From: JBDHTS01 sp044220535
GTDB taxonomy: Bacteria > Pseudomonadota > Alphaproteobacteria > Micavibrionales > Micavibrionaceae
NCBI GenBank assembly: GCA_044220535.1
Contig: JBGAQU010000033.1
Location: 1 to 24,775, forward strand
Length of the DNA: 24,775 nt
Direction: 5' to 3'
The notes under the pieces: model-generated
The model's input: only the letters and a program-made list of their open reading frames with translations
The model's database searches: none
Told to the model about the DNA's origin: nothing
Program-made: the position numbers and the translations under genes
Part shown: positions 6,302 to 14,245 of the stretch, piece by piece
How the letters are laid out: each line of letters starts with the position of its first letter
How positions within the stretch are numbered: the first letter of the stretch is position 1

Positions 6302-9061
6302 ATGAGCGAAACCGCCATTTCCGGCCAGGAGCCACCGCTGCCTTCCATCACACTCGAAGATGAGATGAAAAAGTCTTATCTCGATTACGCGATGAGTGTG
6401 ATCGTGTCCCGGGCGCTGCCGGATATCCGGGATGGTCTGAAACCCGTTCACCGCCGCATATTCTATGCGATGCGCGAAGGCGGGTTTACGTCCGATAAAT
6501 CGTTCAAGAAATCCGCCCGTATCGTCGGTGACGTCATGGGTAAATATCACCCGCACGGCGACTCGGCGATTTACGAGGCGATGGTGCGGATGGCGCAGGA
6601 TTTCTCCATGCGCCTGCCGCTGGTGGACGGGCAGGGGAACTTTGGCTCCATGGATGGCGACCCCGCCGCCGCGATGCGATACACCGAAGCGCGCCTGGCG
6701 AAATCCGCCGAGGCGCTGCTTGAGGATATCGATAAGGACACCGTCGAATTCCGCCCGAACTACGATGAATCGACGGTCGAACCGTCTGTCTTGCCATCGC
6801 GTATTCCCAATTTGTTGGTGAACGGTGCGGGCGGCATTGCCGTCGGCATGGCGACCAATATTCCGCCGCATAATCTGAACGAAGTCGTCGATGCCTGCGT
6901 GGCGTTTGTCAGCAATCCGGAACTGACGACCGAAGAATTGATGCAATATATTCAGGGCCCGGATTTCCCAACCGGCGGCCAGATCCTCGGTAAAGTCGGC
7001 ATCCGGTCTGCCTATATGACCGGCAACGGTTCCGTCATGATGCGCGCCAAGACGTCGTTCGAGGATATCCGCGACAAGCGCGAAGCGATCATCGTTCATG
7101 AAATCCCGTATCAGGTGAATAAGTCGCGCCTGCTCGAACGCATCGCTGAAGTTGCCCGCGAGAAAATCGTCGAGGACATTTCCGATATCCGCGATGAATC
7201 CGACCGCGATGGCGTGCGCGTTGTCATCGAACTGAAAAAAGGCGCGATCGGCGATGTGGTGCTGAACCAGCTGTTCAAGCATACGCAGCTGCAGACCAGC
7301 TTCCCCTGCAACATGGTGGCGCTGAACCATGGCCGCCCGCAGATGCTTCTGCTGCGCGACTTTATCCAGGCTTTCGTGAAATTTCGCGAAGAAGTCATTA
7401 CGCGCCGCACCATTTTCGAACTGGGCAAGGCTCGCGACCGTGCGCATGTTTTAGCAGGCCTCGCCGTTGCCGTCGCCAATATCGATGACGTCATCGCCCT
7501 GATCCGCAATGCGCCGAACCCGACCGAAGCGCGCGAACAATTGATGGCGCGCGACTGGCCTGCCAATGATGTCGCGCCGCTGATCGCGTTGATCGACGAT
7601 CCGGAATATCCGGTATCAGCCAAGGGCACATACAGAATGTCCGAAGTTCAGGCCAAGGCGATCCTCGATCTCCGCTTGCACCGCCTGACCGGTCTGGAAC
7701 GTGACAAGATCGGCGACGAACTGAAAGAAATCACCGATCAGATCGCTTACCTGCTTTCCATTCTCGGCAGCCGCGAAAAATTGCTGGAGGTTCTGGTCAA
7801 CGAACTGAACGAGGTGAAGGCAAAATTCGGAACGCCGCGCCGTACGGCCCTGGTGGATTCCGAATTTGAAGAAGACATTGAAGAATTGATCCAGCGCGAA
7901 GACATGGTCGTCACCATTACCCATGGCGGCTATATCAAGCGCGTGCCGCTCTCCACCTACCGCGCGCAACGCCGCGGCGGCAAAGGCCGCACCGGCACGT
8001 CCCTGAAGGATGAGGATTTCGTTTCCGACCTGTTTGTTGCCTCGACCCATACGCCGCTTCTGGTGTTCACGTCGAAGGGTATTGTCCACAAAATGAAAGT
8101 CTGGCAATTGCCGTTGGCAACCCCGCAATCACGCGGCAAGGCGCTGGTGAATCTGCTGCCTCTGACCGAAGGCGAAAACATTTCCGTCTATATGCGCCTG
8201 CCGGAAGATGAAAATGCCTGGGCCGGCCTTGATATCATCTTCGCAACGTCCGAAGGCGGTATCCGCCGGAACAAGCTGTCTGACTTCGGCAATATCCGCT
8301 CCAACGGCCTGATCGCCATGAAGCTGGAAGGGGATGAGAAATTAGTCTCCGTCAAAATTGCGCGTGAAGACGAAGATGTTATGCTCGCGACGAATCTCGG
8401 CAAGGCAATCCGTTTCCCGGTCGATGATGTCCGCGTCTTCGCGGGCCGGACGTCAACGGGCGTGCGCGGCGTGAAACTGGCGAAGGGAGATGAGGTCATT
8501 TCCATGTCCATCCTGCGCCATGTCGATGCGACGCCGGAAGAACGCACCGCCTATCTGAAACAGGCATCGAAAATGCGTGGCATGGATCTGGAAGGCGTCG
8601 AATTTGAAGACGGCGAAACCAGCCTGTCTGAAGAGCGCTTCAAGGAATTGCAGCAGAAGGAGCAATTCCTGATCACCGTCACCAATAAAGGCTTTGGCAA
8701 GCGCACATCCGCTTACGAATACCGCGTGTCGGGCCGAGGCGGGCAGGGCATCACCAATATGGGCCTGACCTCAAAGAACGGCGGCAAAGTTGTTGCTACC
8801 TTCCCGGTTACCGATAGTCACCAGGTCATGCTGGTGACGGATAGCGGTCAGTTGATCCGCACGCCGGTCAAGGATGTCCGCTTCACGGGCCGCAGCGCCC
8901 AGGGCGTCATCATCTTCCGCGTCGGTGAAGGTGAAAGCGTCATCTCCGTCGCCTGGCTGATCCAGGATGAGGATGAAGAGGTCCACGCCGATGCTGCCGA
9001 TATTACCGAGGCGGAAACCATTGACGCCGGAACGGGCAATCATCCGAAGGCGTCGGAGTAG
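6302..9061 (+). CDS. gyrA: DNA gyrase subunit A
   Basis: GyrA breaks and rejoins both DNA strands in the GyrA2GyrB2 complex that introduces negative supercoils. The 919-residue protein has the breakage-reunion domain first, with catalytic tyrosine Tyr127 in RYTEARL. Its quinolone region is KYHPHGDSAIYEAMVRMAQ. Ser88 and Glu92 correspond to E. coli Ser83 and Asp87, so the main position has the susceptible-type residue. The GyrA box QRRGGKG at 556-562 marks this as gyrase rather than ParC and begins the DNA-wrapping beta-pinwheel domain. An acidic tail (DEDEEVHADAADITEAE) ends the protein. The ATG at 6302 fits the family N-terminus but lacks an obvious ribosome-binding site. A REP-type doublet follows the stop. 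Confidence 0.97.
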   Translation: MSETAISGQEPPLPSITLEDEMKKSYLDYAMSVIVSRALPDIRDGLKPVHRRIFYAMREGGFTSDKSFKKSARIVGDVMGKYHPHGDSAIYEAMVRMAQDFSMRLPLVDGQGNFGSMDGDPAAAMRYTEARLAKSAEALLEDIDKDTVEFRPNYDESTVEPSVLPSRIPNLLVNGAGGIAVGMATNIPPHNLNEVVDACVAFVSNPELTTEELMQYIQGPDFPTGGQILGKVGIRSAYMTGNGSVMMRAKTSFEDIRDKREAIIVHEIPYQVNKSRLLERIAEVAREKIVEDISDIRDESDRDGVRVVIELKKGAIGDVVLNQLFKHTQLQTSFPCNMVALNHGRPQMLLLRDFIQAFVKFREEVITRRTIFELGKARDRAHVLAGLAVAVANIDDVIALIRNAPNPTEAREQLMARDWPANDVAPLIALIDDPEYPVSAKGTYRMSEVQAKAILDLRLHRLTGLERDKIGDELKEITDQIAYLLSILGSREKLLEVLVNELNEVKAKFGTPRRTALVDSEFEEDIEELIQREDMVVTITHGGYIKRVPLSTYRAQRRGGKGRTGTSLKDEDFVSDLFVASTHTPLLVFTSKGIVHKMKVWQLPLATPQSRGKALVNLLPLTEGENISVYMRLPEDENAWAGLDIIFATSEGGIRRNKLSDFGNIRSNGLIAMKLEGDEKLVSVKIAREDEDVMLATNLGKAIRFPVDDVRVFAGRTSTGVRGVKLAKGDEVISMSILRHVDATPEERTAYLKQASKMRGMDLEGVEFEDGETSLSEERFKELQQKEQFLITVTNKGFGKRTSAYEYRVSGRGGQGITNMGLTSKNGGKVVATFPVTDSHQVMLVTDSGQLIRTPVKDVRFTGRSAQGVIIFRVGEGESVISVAWLIQDEDEEVHADAADITEAETIDAGTGNHPKASE

Positions 9062-9075
9062 CCATTAAAAATAGT

Positions 9076-9217
9076 CGTCATCCCGGCGAAGGCCGGGATC
9101 CATATGATCTATCCGCCTAACGTATGGCTAATATGGTCATAGAGCGCGATCTTCATCGTTACATCCACTGCAGCTGGCCGCGCCAGCGTATGGATCCCGG
9201 CCTTCGCCGGGATGACG
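9076..9217. repeat. REP-type doublet (REPIN-like hairpin), copy 2
   Basis: A perfect 29-base inverted repeat (9076-9104 and 9189-9217) is separated by 84 bases. The arms carry the same CCCGGCGAAGGCCGGG core as copy 1. It occupies the convergent gap between gyrA and the small reverse-strand gene at 9233. Confidence 0.88.
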
Positions 9218-9232
9218 GATAAGGTGGAGGGA

Positions 9233-9559
9233 TCAATTATACCGGTCCTGCTGTGCTGCCAGATCCCTGCGGTTCGCGCCCTGGCGGGTGGCCTTGCGCT
9301 TGACCGGGTTGGCATCGCCGTCTTCATTGCGGTCATAGGTGTTGTCATTGTTCCGGGCCTGTTTTGTCCTCGGGCCGCTGAACGGTCTTTGCAGTGACTG
9401 TTTGATATTGCGGATGGCGCGCGCTTCCGGACCGTCATTGTTGAAGGTCGAGCTTTTCACCGTGGTGTTATAGGATCTGACCAGTTGCGCCTCCGCAGGT
9501 CCGGCATTCATGACCAGAATCAGGGGCAGGGCGGCGGTCAGTATGAATAAGCGTCTCAT
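9233..9559 (-). CDS. Small secreted basic protein of unknown function
   Basis: This 108-residue protein begins with a clear signal peptide (MRRLFILTAALPLILVMNAG, probable cleavage after AEA at residue 24). The mature part of about 84 residues is hydrophilic, strongly basic and rich in Asn, Arg and Gln, with segments such as NIKQSLQRPFSG and RNNDNTYDRNEDGD. It is probably largely disordered. The ATG at 9559 has GGAG about 8 bases upstream; an upstream extension would place the signal sequence internally, so I reject it. The gene is divergent from coaD (95-base gap) and convergent with gyrA. I recognise no family. Export to the periplasm is an inference from the signal peptide. Confidence 0.65.
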   Translation of the reverse strand: MRRLFILTAALPLILVMNAGPAEAQLVRSYNTTVKSSTFNNDGPEARAIRNIKQSLQRPFSGPRTKQARNNDNTYDRNEDGDANPVKRKATRQGANRRDLAAQQDRYN

Positions 9560-9654
9560 GGGGGATACTCCGGGCAAGTGGGCTGCCGCCAGTATAGACT
9601 GGTTATCCGCCTCTGGCTTGTATAAAGTCGGCATGGTTTTAAGGATTTCAAGAG

Positions 9655-10164
9655 ATGACCAAAACTGGCAAACATCGCATCGGCGTCTATCCCGGCACAT
9701 TCGACCCCGTGACCAAGGGGCATCTGCACCTGATCAAAAGGGCCAGCCGGCTGGTCGACCATCTGATCGTCGCTGTGGCAGACAGCCCCCGGAAAGGGCC
9801 ATTGTTCAACCAGGACGAACGGGTCGAAATGGTGCAGGCGGATATCGCCAATATGCATGAGAAATATTGCGATATTGAAGTCAGGGGGTTCGACAAGCTG
9901 CTGATCCATTTTGCCCGCGACGTCAATGCTTCCTGCATTTTCAGGGGCTTAAGGGCTGTCTCCGACTTTGACTTCGAATTCCAGATGACCGGCATGAATG
10001 CCAAGCTGGATCCGGATATCGAGACGGTGTTCCTGATGGCCGCCGATAAATGGCAGTTCGTTTCATCCAGCTTCGTCAAGGAGATATATGGGTTGCATGG
10101 CGATGTCAGCGAGGTCGTGACGCCTTCGACCAATGCGGCCCTGAAGCGTAAATTCGGGTATTAA
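9655..10164 (+). CDS. coaD: Phosphopantetheine adenylyltransferase
   Basis: CoaD transfers AMP from ATP to 4'-phosphopantetheine, giving dephospho-CoA, the penultimate step of coenzyme A synthesis. The 169-residue protein has the usual length. The nucleotidyltransferase start is GVYPGTFDPVTKGH, with the T/HxGH motif at Thr20-His23. The conserved RGLRAVSDFDFEFQM segment is at 97-111 and the C-terminal SSSFVKEI motif at 137-144, followed by GDVSEVV. The ATG lies downstream of an AAGGA sequence at somewhat long spacing. The gene sits between gyrA and tRNA-Lys. The gyrA-coaD proximity is a known alphaproteobacterial arrangement. A small reverse-strand gene and a REP doublet separate them here. 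Confidence 0.96.
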   Translation: MTKTGKHRIGVYPGTFDPVTKGHLHLIKRASRLVDHLIVAVADSPRKGPLFNQDERVEMVQADIANMHEKYCDIEVRGFDKLLIHFARDVNASCIFRGLRAVSDFDFEFQMTGMNAKLDPDIETVFLMAADKWQFVSSSFVKEIYGLHGDVSEVVTPSTNAALKRKFGY

Positions 10165-10179
10165 TATACAAGTAAAGTG

Positions 10180-10208
10180 TTGACGGAACGGTAATATATC
10201 CATATGGT
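10180..10208 (+). promoter_or_regulatory. Candidate promoter of tRNA-Lys
   Basis: TTGACG (10180-10185) followed after exactly 17 bases by TATGGT (10203-10208) fits a sigma-70 promoter. Transcription would begin about 20 bases before the mature tRNA 5' end and could continue into the DUF502 gene. Confidence 0.55.
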
Positions 10209-10234
10209 TCCGCCCTGCAAAAGCCTATACGCAT

Positions 10235-10310
10235 GACCGCGTAGCTCAGCCGGTAGAGCATCTGACTTTTAATCAGGGGGTCGTGGGTTCGAATCCCACC
10301 GCGGTCACCA
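10235..10310 (+). tRNA. tRNA-Lys (anticodon TTT)
   Basis: A 76-base cloverleaf. The acceptor stem is GACCGCG (10235-10241) with CGCGGTC (10300-10306), the discriminator is A and CCA is encoded at 10308-10310. The anticodon loop CTTTTAA gives TTT, lysine. The D-arm GCTCAGCCGGTAGAGC and T-loop TTCGAAT are canonical. The DUF502 gene starts 14 bases downstream, with no terminator between them. Confidence 0.97.
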
Positions 10311-10324
10311 CCTTCTTTAGGACA

Positions 10325-10990
10325 ATGAGCACAAAACCGCCCATCAGCGAAGAACTCAGGAAAAAGGTGGGGTCGCTCCACCGAAGCCTGTTTGCCCGCC
10401 TGCGCACCTATTTCTTTGCCGGGGTTCTGGTGACGGCACCGGTCGCGATTACGGTCTATCTGACTTATATCTTCCTTCGGTTCATGGATAACCATGTGAC
10501 CGACCTTCTGCCCCCGGCCTATCACTCGCATACGACCATTCCAGGCATCGGCCTGATCATCGCCATCGGGTTTTTCATCCTGGTGGGGTGGCTGACGCGC
10601 AATGTCATTGGCCGGATGCTGATCTGGCTGTCGGATTACGGGTTCGCCCGGATGCCGGTGATCCGCATCGTTTATGGCGCGTTGAAGCAGATCTTTGAAA
10701 CCCTGATGAACAGCCAGTCCTCGGCCTTCCGGGAGGTGGTGGTGTTCGAATATCCGAAGCCGGGCATGTGGGCGATCGGTTTCGTTACCGGGACAGTACA
10801 GGGCAAAATCCAGACTTTGGCCGAGGGTGAGATCGTTAATGTCTTCAGGCCGTTTACGCCGAATCCGACCTCCGGCTTTATGCTGCTGATCCCGCGCCGG
10901 GATTTAATGGTGCTGGATATGAGTGTTGAGGATGCCATCAAGCTGGTCGTGTCCGGCGGGATGATCACGCCGTCTTCCCTCAAAGTATAA
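10325..10990 (+). CDS. DUF502-family inner-membrane protein
   Basis: This 221-residue protein has two predicted membrane segments, about 29-51 (YFFAGVLVTAPVAITVYLTY) and 72-92 (IPGIGLIIAIGFFILVGWL), and then a cytoplasmic or periplasmic C-terminal half. RTYFFAGVLVTAPVAIT, the GALKQIFETL segment and the later PNPTSGFMLLIPR are the marks by which I assign it to DUF502; its molecular role is not established. I chose the ATG at 10325 because longer in-frame versions would overlap tRNA-Lys. The AGGA just ahead of the start is only about 2 bases away, so initiation may be weak. A DUF502 gene next to recG recurs in Alphaproteobacteria; here the two genes converge. Confidence 0.88.
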   Translation: MSTKPPISEELRKKVGSLHRSLFARLRTYFFAGVLVTAPVAITVYLTYIFLRFMDNHVTDLLPPAYHSHTTIPGIGLIIAIGFFILVGWLTRNVIGRMLIWLSDYGFARMPVIRIVYGALKQIFETLMNSQSSAFREVVVFEYPKPGMWAIGFVTGTVQGKIQTLAEGEIVNVFRPFTPNPTSGFMLLIPRRDLMVLDMSVEDAIKLVVSGGMITPSSLKV

Positions 10991-11022
10991 ATCCGCCATG
11001 CCGTGAAAGGCAGGACGGATTT
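10989..11022 (+). terminator. Hairpin after the DUF502 gene
   Basis: AAATCCG (10989-10995) pairs with CGGATTT (11016-11022), and the interior can pair further (TGCC with GGCA). The stem begins inside the stop codon. There is no immediate T-run; six T occur only about 17 bases later, so this is a weak or non-classical terminator. The remaining gap to recG (11023-11160) shows nothing else I can name. Confidence 0.45.
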
Positions 11023-11160
11023 AGACACACAAAACCCTCTTTTTTATGGACAATAGATGCAGCCTGTTATGGCCACGCTCAATACCACCATTTGTCCTTA
11101 TATTAGTAATATAACCGCTATAACTTGAGAAATCAACAGTTATTTATTTGCATAATAATA

Positions 11161-13377
11161 TCAGCCAGATCTGAGATATCTGATGCTTTGATCCCTTTCA
11201 AAAAGGTAGAGCAATGTCCGCAAGGCCTGCCCCCTCTGGCTTTGCAGTTCCGGGTCTTTGTCGATGATCAGGCGGGCATCATCGCGGGCGGCTTCCAGCA
11301 ATTCGGCATGGGCGGACAGGTCGGCGAGACGGAAGGCTAGATCGCCGCTTTGTTTTGTGCCCATGACATCGCCCCCTCCGCGCAGCGCCAGGTCTTTTTC
11401 GGCGATCAGGAACCCGTCTTCGGTGTCGCGCATCGTGGTCAGGCGTTCCTTTGCCGTTTTGCCGAGCTGGGAGATATAGACAAGGAAGCAGAAAGATTTG
11501 TCACCGCCGCGACCGACACGACCGCGCAGCTGGTGCAGTTGCGCCAGACCGAAGCGTTCGGCATGCTCAATAACCATGATAGTGGCTTCCGGTACGTTGA
11601 CGCCGACCTCGATTACAGTAGTGGCGATGAGAAGAGTAATTTCGCCTTTGGCGAAACGTTGCATGACCTCATCCTTCTCCGCCGGTTTCAGGCGGCCATG
11701 GACAAGGCCGACTTTATCGCCGAACCGCGCTTGCAGGATTTCATAGCGCGCCTGCGCGGCGGCCAGGTCGATGACTTCCGATTCTTCGACCAGAGGGCAA
11801 ACCCAATAGACACGCGCGCCTGTTGCCATCTGCCGTGCGAGACCGTCGATCATATCATCCAGCTTTTCCTGAGGGATCAGGCGTGTGTCGATGGGTTTGC
11901 GGCCCGGCGGTTTTTCGTCGAGGCGGCTGACATCCATATCGCCGTAGGAAGTTAAAGTCAGTGTGCGCGGGATCGGTGTCGCTGTCATGACCAGCACGTC
12001 GACACCTTTGCTTTTGTTGGAAAGCTGCAATCGCTGATGAACGCCGAATTTATGCTGTTCATCGATGACGGCGAGGCCGAGATCGTAGAATTGTACATCT
12101 TCTTGGAACAACGCGTGCGTGCCAATGACGATCTGCGCTGAGCCGGTTTTGGTTTGTTGAAGCAGAGCGTCGCGCGCCTTGCCTTTGTCGCGCCCGGTCA
12201 GAACAACATAGCGCACACCTGCCGCGTTGAGAAAAGGCCGTAAGGATTCCGCATGCTGGCGGGCGAGGATTTCGGTCGGCGCCATTAAGGCACCCTGGCT
12301 GCCGCATTCGACGGCGTTGAGCAGGGACAGGGCCGCAACTACAGTTTTGCCACTCCCCACATCGCCCTGCAGAAGGCGGAGCATGCGTAGAGGTGACGCC
12401 ATGTCTTCATAAATATCTTTAAGAGATCGTTCCTGAGCGCCCGTCAATTTAAACGGCAGGGCATTCAGCAAGGCCGTGCGTAAATGCCCGTCCCCTTTGA
12501 ATGTACGGCCTTTTTGCCGTTTATTTTTGTATCGTACCAAGGCCAGCGCCAGCTGGTTCGCCAGCATTTCATCGAAGGCGAGGCGGGCGCGGGCAGGGTG
12601 TGTGGGTAACAATGCTTCGCTTTGCGGTCCAAGGCCCTCACCCCGGCCCTCTCCCTGAAGGGAGAGGGGGAAGTCAGTGTTTCCTCTCCCTTCAGGGAGA
12701 GAGTTAGGGCGAGGGCTCGCAAAATGCAGCGCACGCAGCGCGCTTCCGAACTCCGGCCATCTGTTCCGCGCCTGCCAGGCTGCATCCATCCAGTCCGGCA
12801 TGTCCGGCACCAAAGCCAGTGCAGCCTGCATGGCTTTGCGCAGGCCTTTATTGGTGATGCCTGCCGTCAGGGGATAGACGGGTTCGATGGTTTCGATCTG
12901 CGCCCGGTCTTCCGCTGCGCCGATCGCATCGGGATGCGTCATCTGCAGCTTGCCGTTGTAATATTCGACGCGGCCGCTGACGATGACGGTCGCGCCTTCG
13001 GGCAGATGCTTTTCGATGTAATCCTTATGCGCGTTGAAGAAAACCAGATTAATCGCGCCCGTATCATCCGTGCACCAGACCTTATAAGGCTGGTTGCGGC
13101 GTTCATTGGGGAAGTGTTTCATGACTGTTACAGTCAGAGTCGCGATCTGACCGTCCGGCGCATCGGCCAGCTTGGGCGCGAAGCGGCGGTCGATGAAATC
13201 AATAGGGCGGTGGAACAGCAGGTCGAGGATTTTCGGCCCTCCGACCAGTTTTTCCAGCAGCTTGCCGTTGCGCGGGCCGATGCCGGGCAGGCTGGTCAGC
13301 GGGCGAAACAGCGGGTCGAGCAGGAAAGGGCGGCCTGCCTGCGTCTGAACCGTTTGTTTTTCCTGTGCGTTCGCCAT
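11161..13377 (-). CDS. recG: ATP-dependent DNA helicase RecG, with in-frame REP-derived insert
   Basis: RecG is a superfamily-2 motor that reverses stalled replication forks and remodels Holliday and R-loop structures. The N-terminal wedge/OB region contains LTSLPGIGPRNGKLLEKL and VSGRVEYYNGKLQMTHPD. The motor follows, with Walker A GDVGSGKT at 338-345, DEQH at 439-442, TATPIPRTL, and the GRVGRGGDKSFCFL motif in the second RecA-like domain. At 738 residues it is longer than E. coli RecG (693). Most of the excess is residues about 220-249, encoded by a REP doublet (12633-12718) lying between ALRALH and HPARARLAFDEML without breaking the frame. The start at 13377 fits the family N-terminus but has no good ribosome-binding site. 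It is divergent from sodC. Confidence 0.95.
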   Translation of the reverse strand: MANAQEKQTVQTQAGRPFLLDPLFRPLTSLPGIGPRNGKLLEKLVGGPKILDLLFHRPIDFIDRRFAPKLADAPDGQIATLTVTVMKHFPNERRNQPYKVWCTDDTGAINLVFFNAHKDYIEKHLPEGATVIVSGRVEYYNGKLQMTHPDAIGAAEDRAQIETIEPVYPLTAGITNKGLRKAMQAALALVPDMPDWMDAAWQARNRWPEFGSALRALHFASPRPNSLPEGRGNTDFPLSLQGEGRGEGLGPQSEALLPTHPARARLAFDEMLANQLALALVRYKNKRQKGRTFKGDGHLRTALLNALPFKLTGAQERSLKDIYEDMASPLRMLRLLQGDVGSGKTVVAALSLLNAVECGSQGALMAPTEILARQHAESLRPFLNAAGVRYVVLTGRDKGKARDALLQQTKTGSAQIVIGTHALFQEDVQFYDLGLAVIDEQHKFGVHQRLQLSNKSKGVDVLVMTATPIPRTLTLTSYGDMDVSRLDEKPPGRKPIDTRLIPQEKLDDMIDGLARQMATGARVYWVCPLVEESEVIDLAAAQARYEILQARFGDKVGLVHGRLKPAEKDEVMQRFAKGEITLLIATTVIEVGVNVPEATIMVIEHAERFGLAQLHQLRGRVGRGGDKSFCFLVYISQLGKTAKERLTTMRDTEDGFLIAEKDLALRGGGDVMGTKQSGDLAFRLADLSAHAELLEAARDDARLIIDKDPELQSQRGQALRTLLYLFERDQSIRYLRSG
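12633..12718. repeat. REP-type doublet embedded in the recG reading frame
   Basis: Two inverted, imperfect copies of a roughly 36-base unit (12633-12671 and 12681-12718) share a near-perfect CTCTCCCTGAAGGGAGAG core. The outer parts are C-rich (CCCTCACCCC and the matching GGGCGAGGG). They are unrelated to the intergenic REP family of this window. Read on the recG strand they encode a Gly/Pro/Arg/Ser-rich low-complexity segment including LSLQGEGRGEGLG. This CCCTCACCC-type repeat is, to my knowledge, widespread in Proteobacteria and usually intergenic. Confidence 0.85.
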
Positions 13378-13438
13378 GGTCTAGAGGTAGCATATCCGTG
13401 CCGTGAAATCGATTCGGCCTTTTTTGAAGGAGAACCCC

Positions 13439-13945
13439 ATGTTTAAACGCTCTATTTTTGCCGGAACTGTGGCTTTTTGCGTTTTGCTATCCGGAACTGC
13501 GATGGCTGCACAGCAGGATTTCATTCTTAAAACGGCGGATGGCAAGGCAGCGGGCACGGCCTGGATTTCTGCAATGCCGCATGGCTTGCTTCTTCATGTT
13601 GAAGTTGAAGGGCAAACCCCGGGTTGGCACGGCATCCATATTCATCAGACAGGCGATTGTTCCGGCGACGGTTTCAAAAAGGCTGGCAGCCATGCTTCCG
13701 AAAAAGGGCAGGAGCATGGATTTTCTCATGACAATCCGCATGCGGGCGACCTGACCAATATCTGGGTGGCGGATAACGGCAAAGGCGGCGCGGAATATCT
13801 GCTGCATGGCCTGTCGATGGATAAGTTGAAAGACAAAGACGGCAGCGCCTTGGTTTTCCATGCGAAGCCCAACGATTATAAATCCCAGCCCGCCGGTGAG
13901 TCCGGCGACCGCGTGGCCTGCGGCGTGATTGCCGATGGACATTAA
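13439..13945 (+). CDS. sodC: Periplasmic Cu/Zn superoxide dismutase
   Basis: SodC converts superoxide to hydrogen peroxide and oxygen in the periplasm. The 168-residue precursor begins with a signal peptide (MFKRSIFAGTVAFCVLLSGT, probable cleavage near AMA at residue 23). By alignment to the family, copper ligands are His67, His69, His85 and His141. Zinc ligands are His85 (bridging), His93, His101 and Asp104 in HAGDL. The disulfide is Cys74-Cys161 and the active-site arginine is Arg158 in DRVACGVI. All are intact, so the enzyme should be active. GAAGGAG lies 7 bases before the ATG at 13439. The 61-base gap to recG must hold divergent promoters. Its stop overlaps the sdhE start by 11 bases, implying translational coupling. 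Confidence 0.95.
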   Translation: MFKRSIFAGTVAFCVLLSGTAMAAQQDFILKTADGKAAGTAWISAMPHGLLLHVEVEGQTPGWHGIHIHQTGDCSGDGFKKAGSHASEKGQEHGFSHDNPHAGDLTNIWVADNGKGGAEYLLHGLSMDKLKDKDGSALVFHAKPNDYKSQPAGESGDRVACGVIADGH

Positions 13946-14198
13946 TGATATCCGCAAGCGCCTGATCTATCGGTCATGGCATCGCGGGACGCGGGAGATG
14001 GATTTGATCCTCGGCAGTTTCGCAGATCGGCATGTGCCAGAGTTTTCTGATCAAGAAATAGAGGAATATGACCGATTGCTGTCTGTTAGCGATCCAGATC
14101 TTTATAATTGGATTACGGTAAAAGAAAGAGCGCCCGCCAATATGGACGGGTCGGTGCTGACTAAATTGCTCAATCATCGTTACAGCGCACCGGTCTGA
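13935..14198 (+). CDS. sdhE: Succinate dehydrogenase FAD assembly factor SdhE
   Basis: SdhE (DUF339, YgfY/Sdh5 family) promotes covalent attachment of FAD to the succinate dehydrogenase flavoprotein in the cytoplasm. The 87-residue protein has the usual small helical-bundle length. The diagnostic RGxxE motif is Arg17-Gly18-Thr19-Arg20-Glu21 in RSWHRGTREMDLILGSF, followed by the conserved YDRLLSVSDPDLYNWI region. The ATG at 13935 is preferred over a TTG two codons upstream. No Shine-Dalgarno is seen, and the start lies inside the sodC end, so it is probably translated by coupling. SdhE next to mfd and recG is the usual alphaproteobacterial order; sodC is the added member. Confidence 0.93.
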   Translation: MDINDIRKRLIYRSWHRGTREMDLILGSFADRHVPEFSDQEIEEYDRLLSVSDPDLYNWITVKERAPANMDGSVLTKLLNHRYSAPV

Positions 14199-14245
14199 AA
14201 AGGTTTTTATTGGTATTTTCATGCCGTTGTTCTAAATAACTCCGC

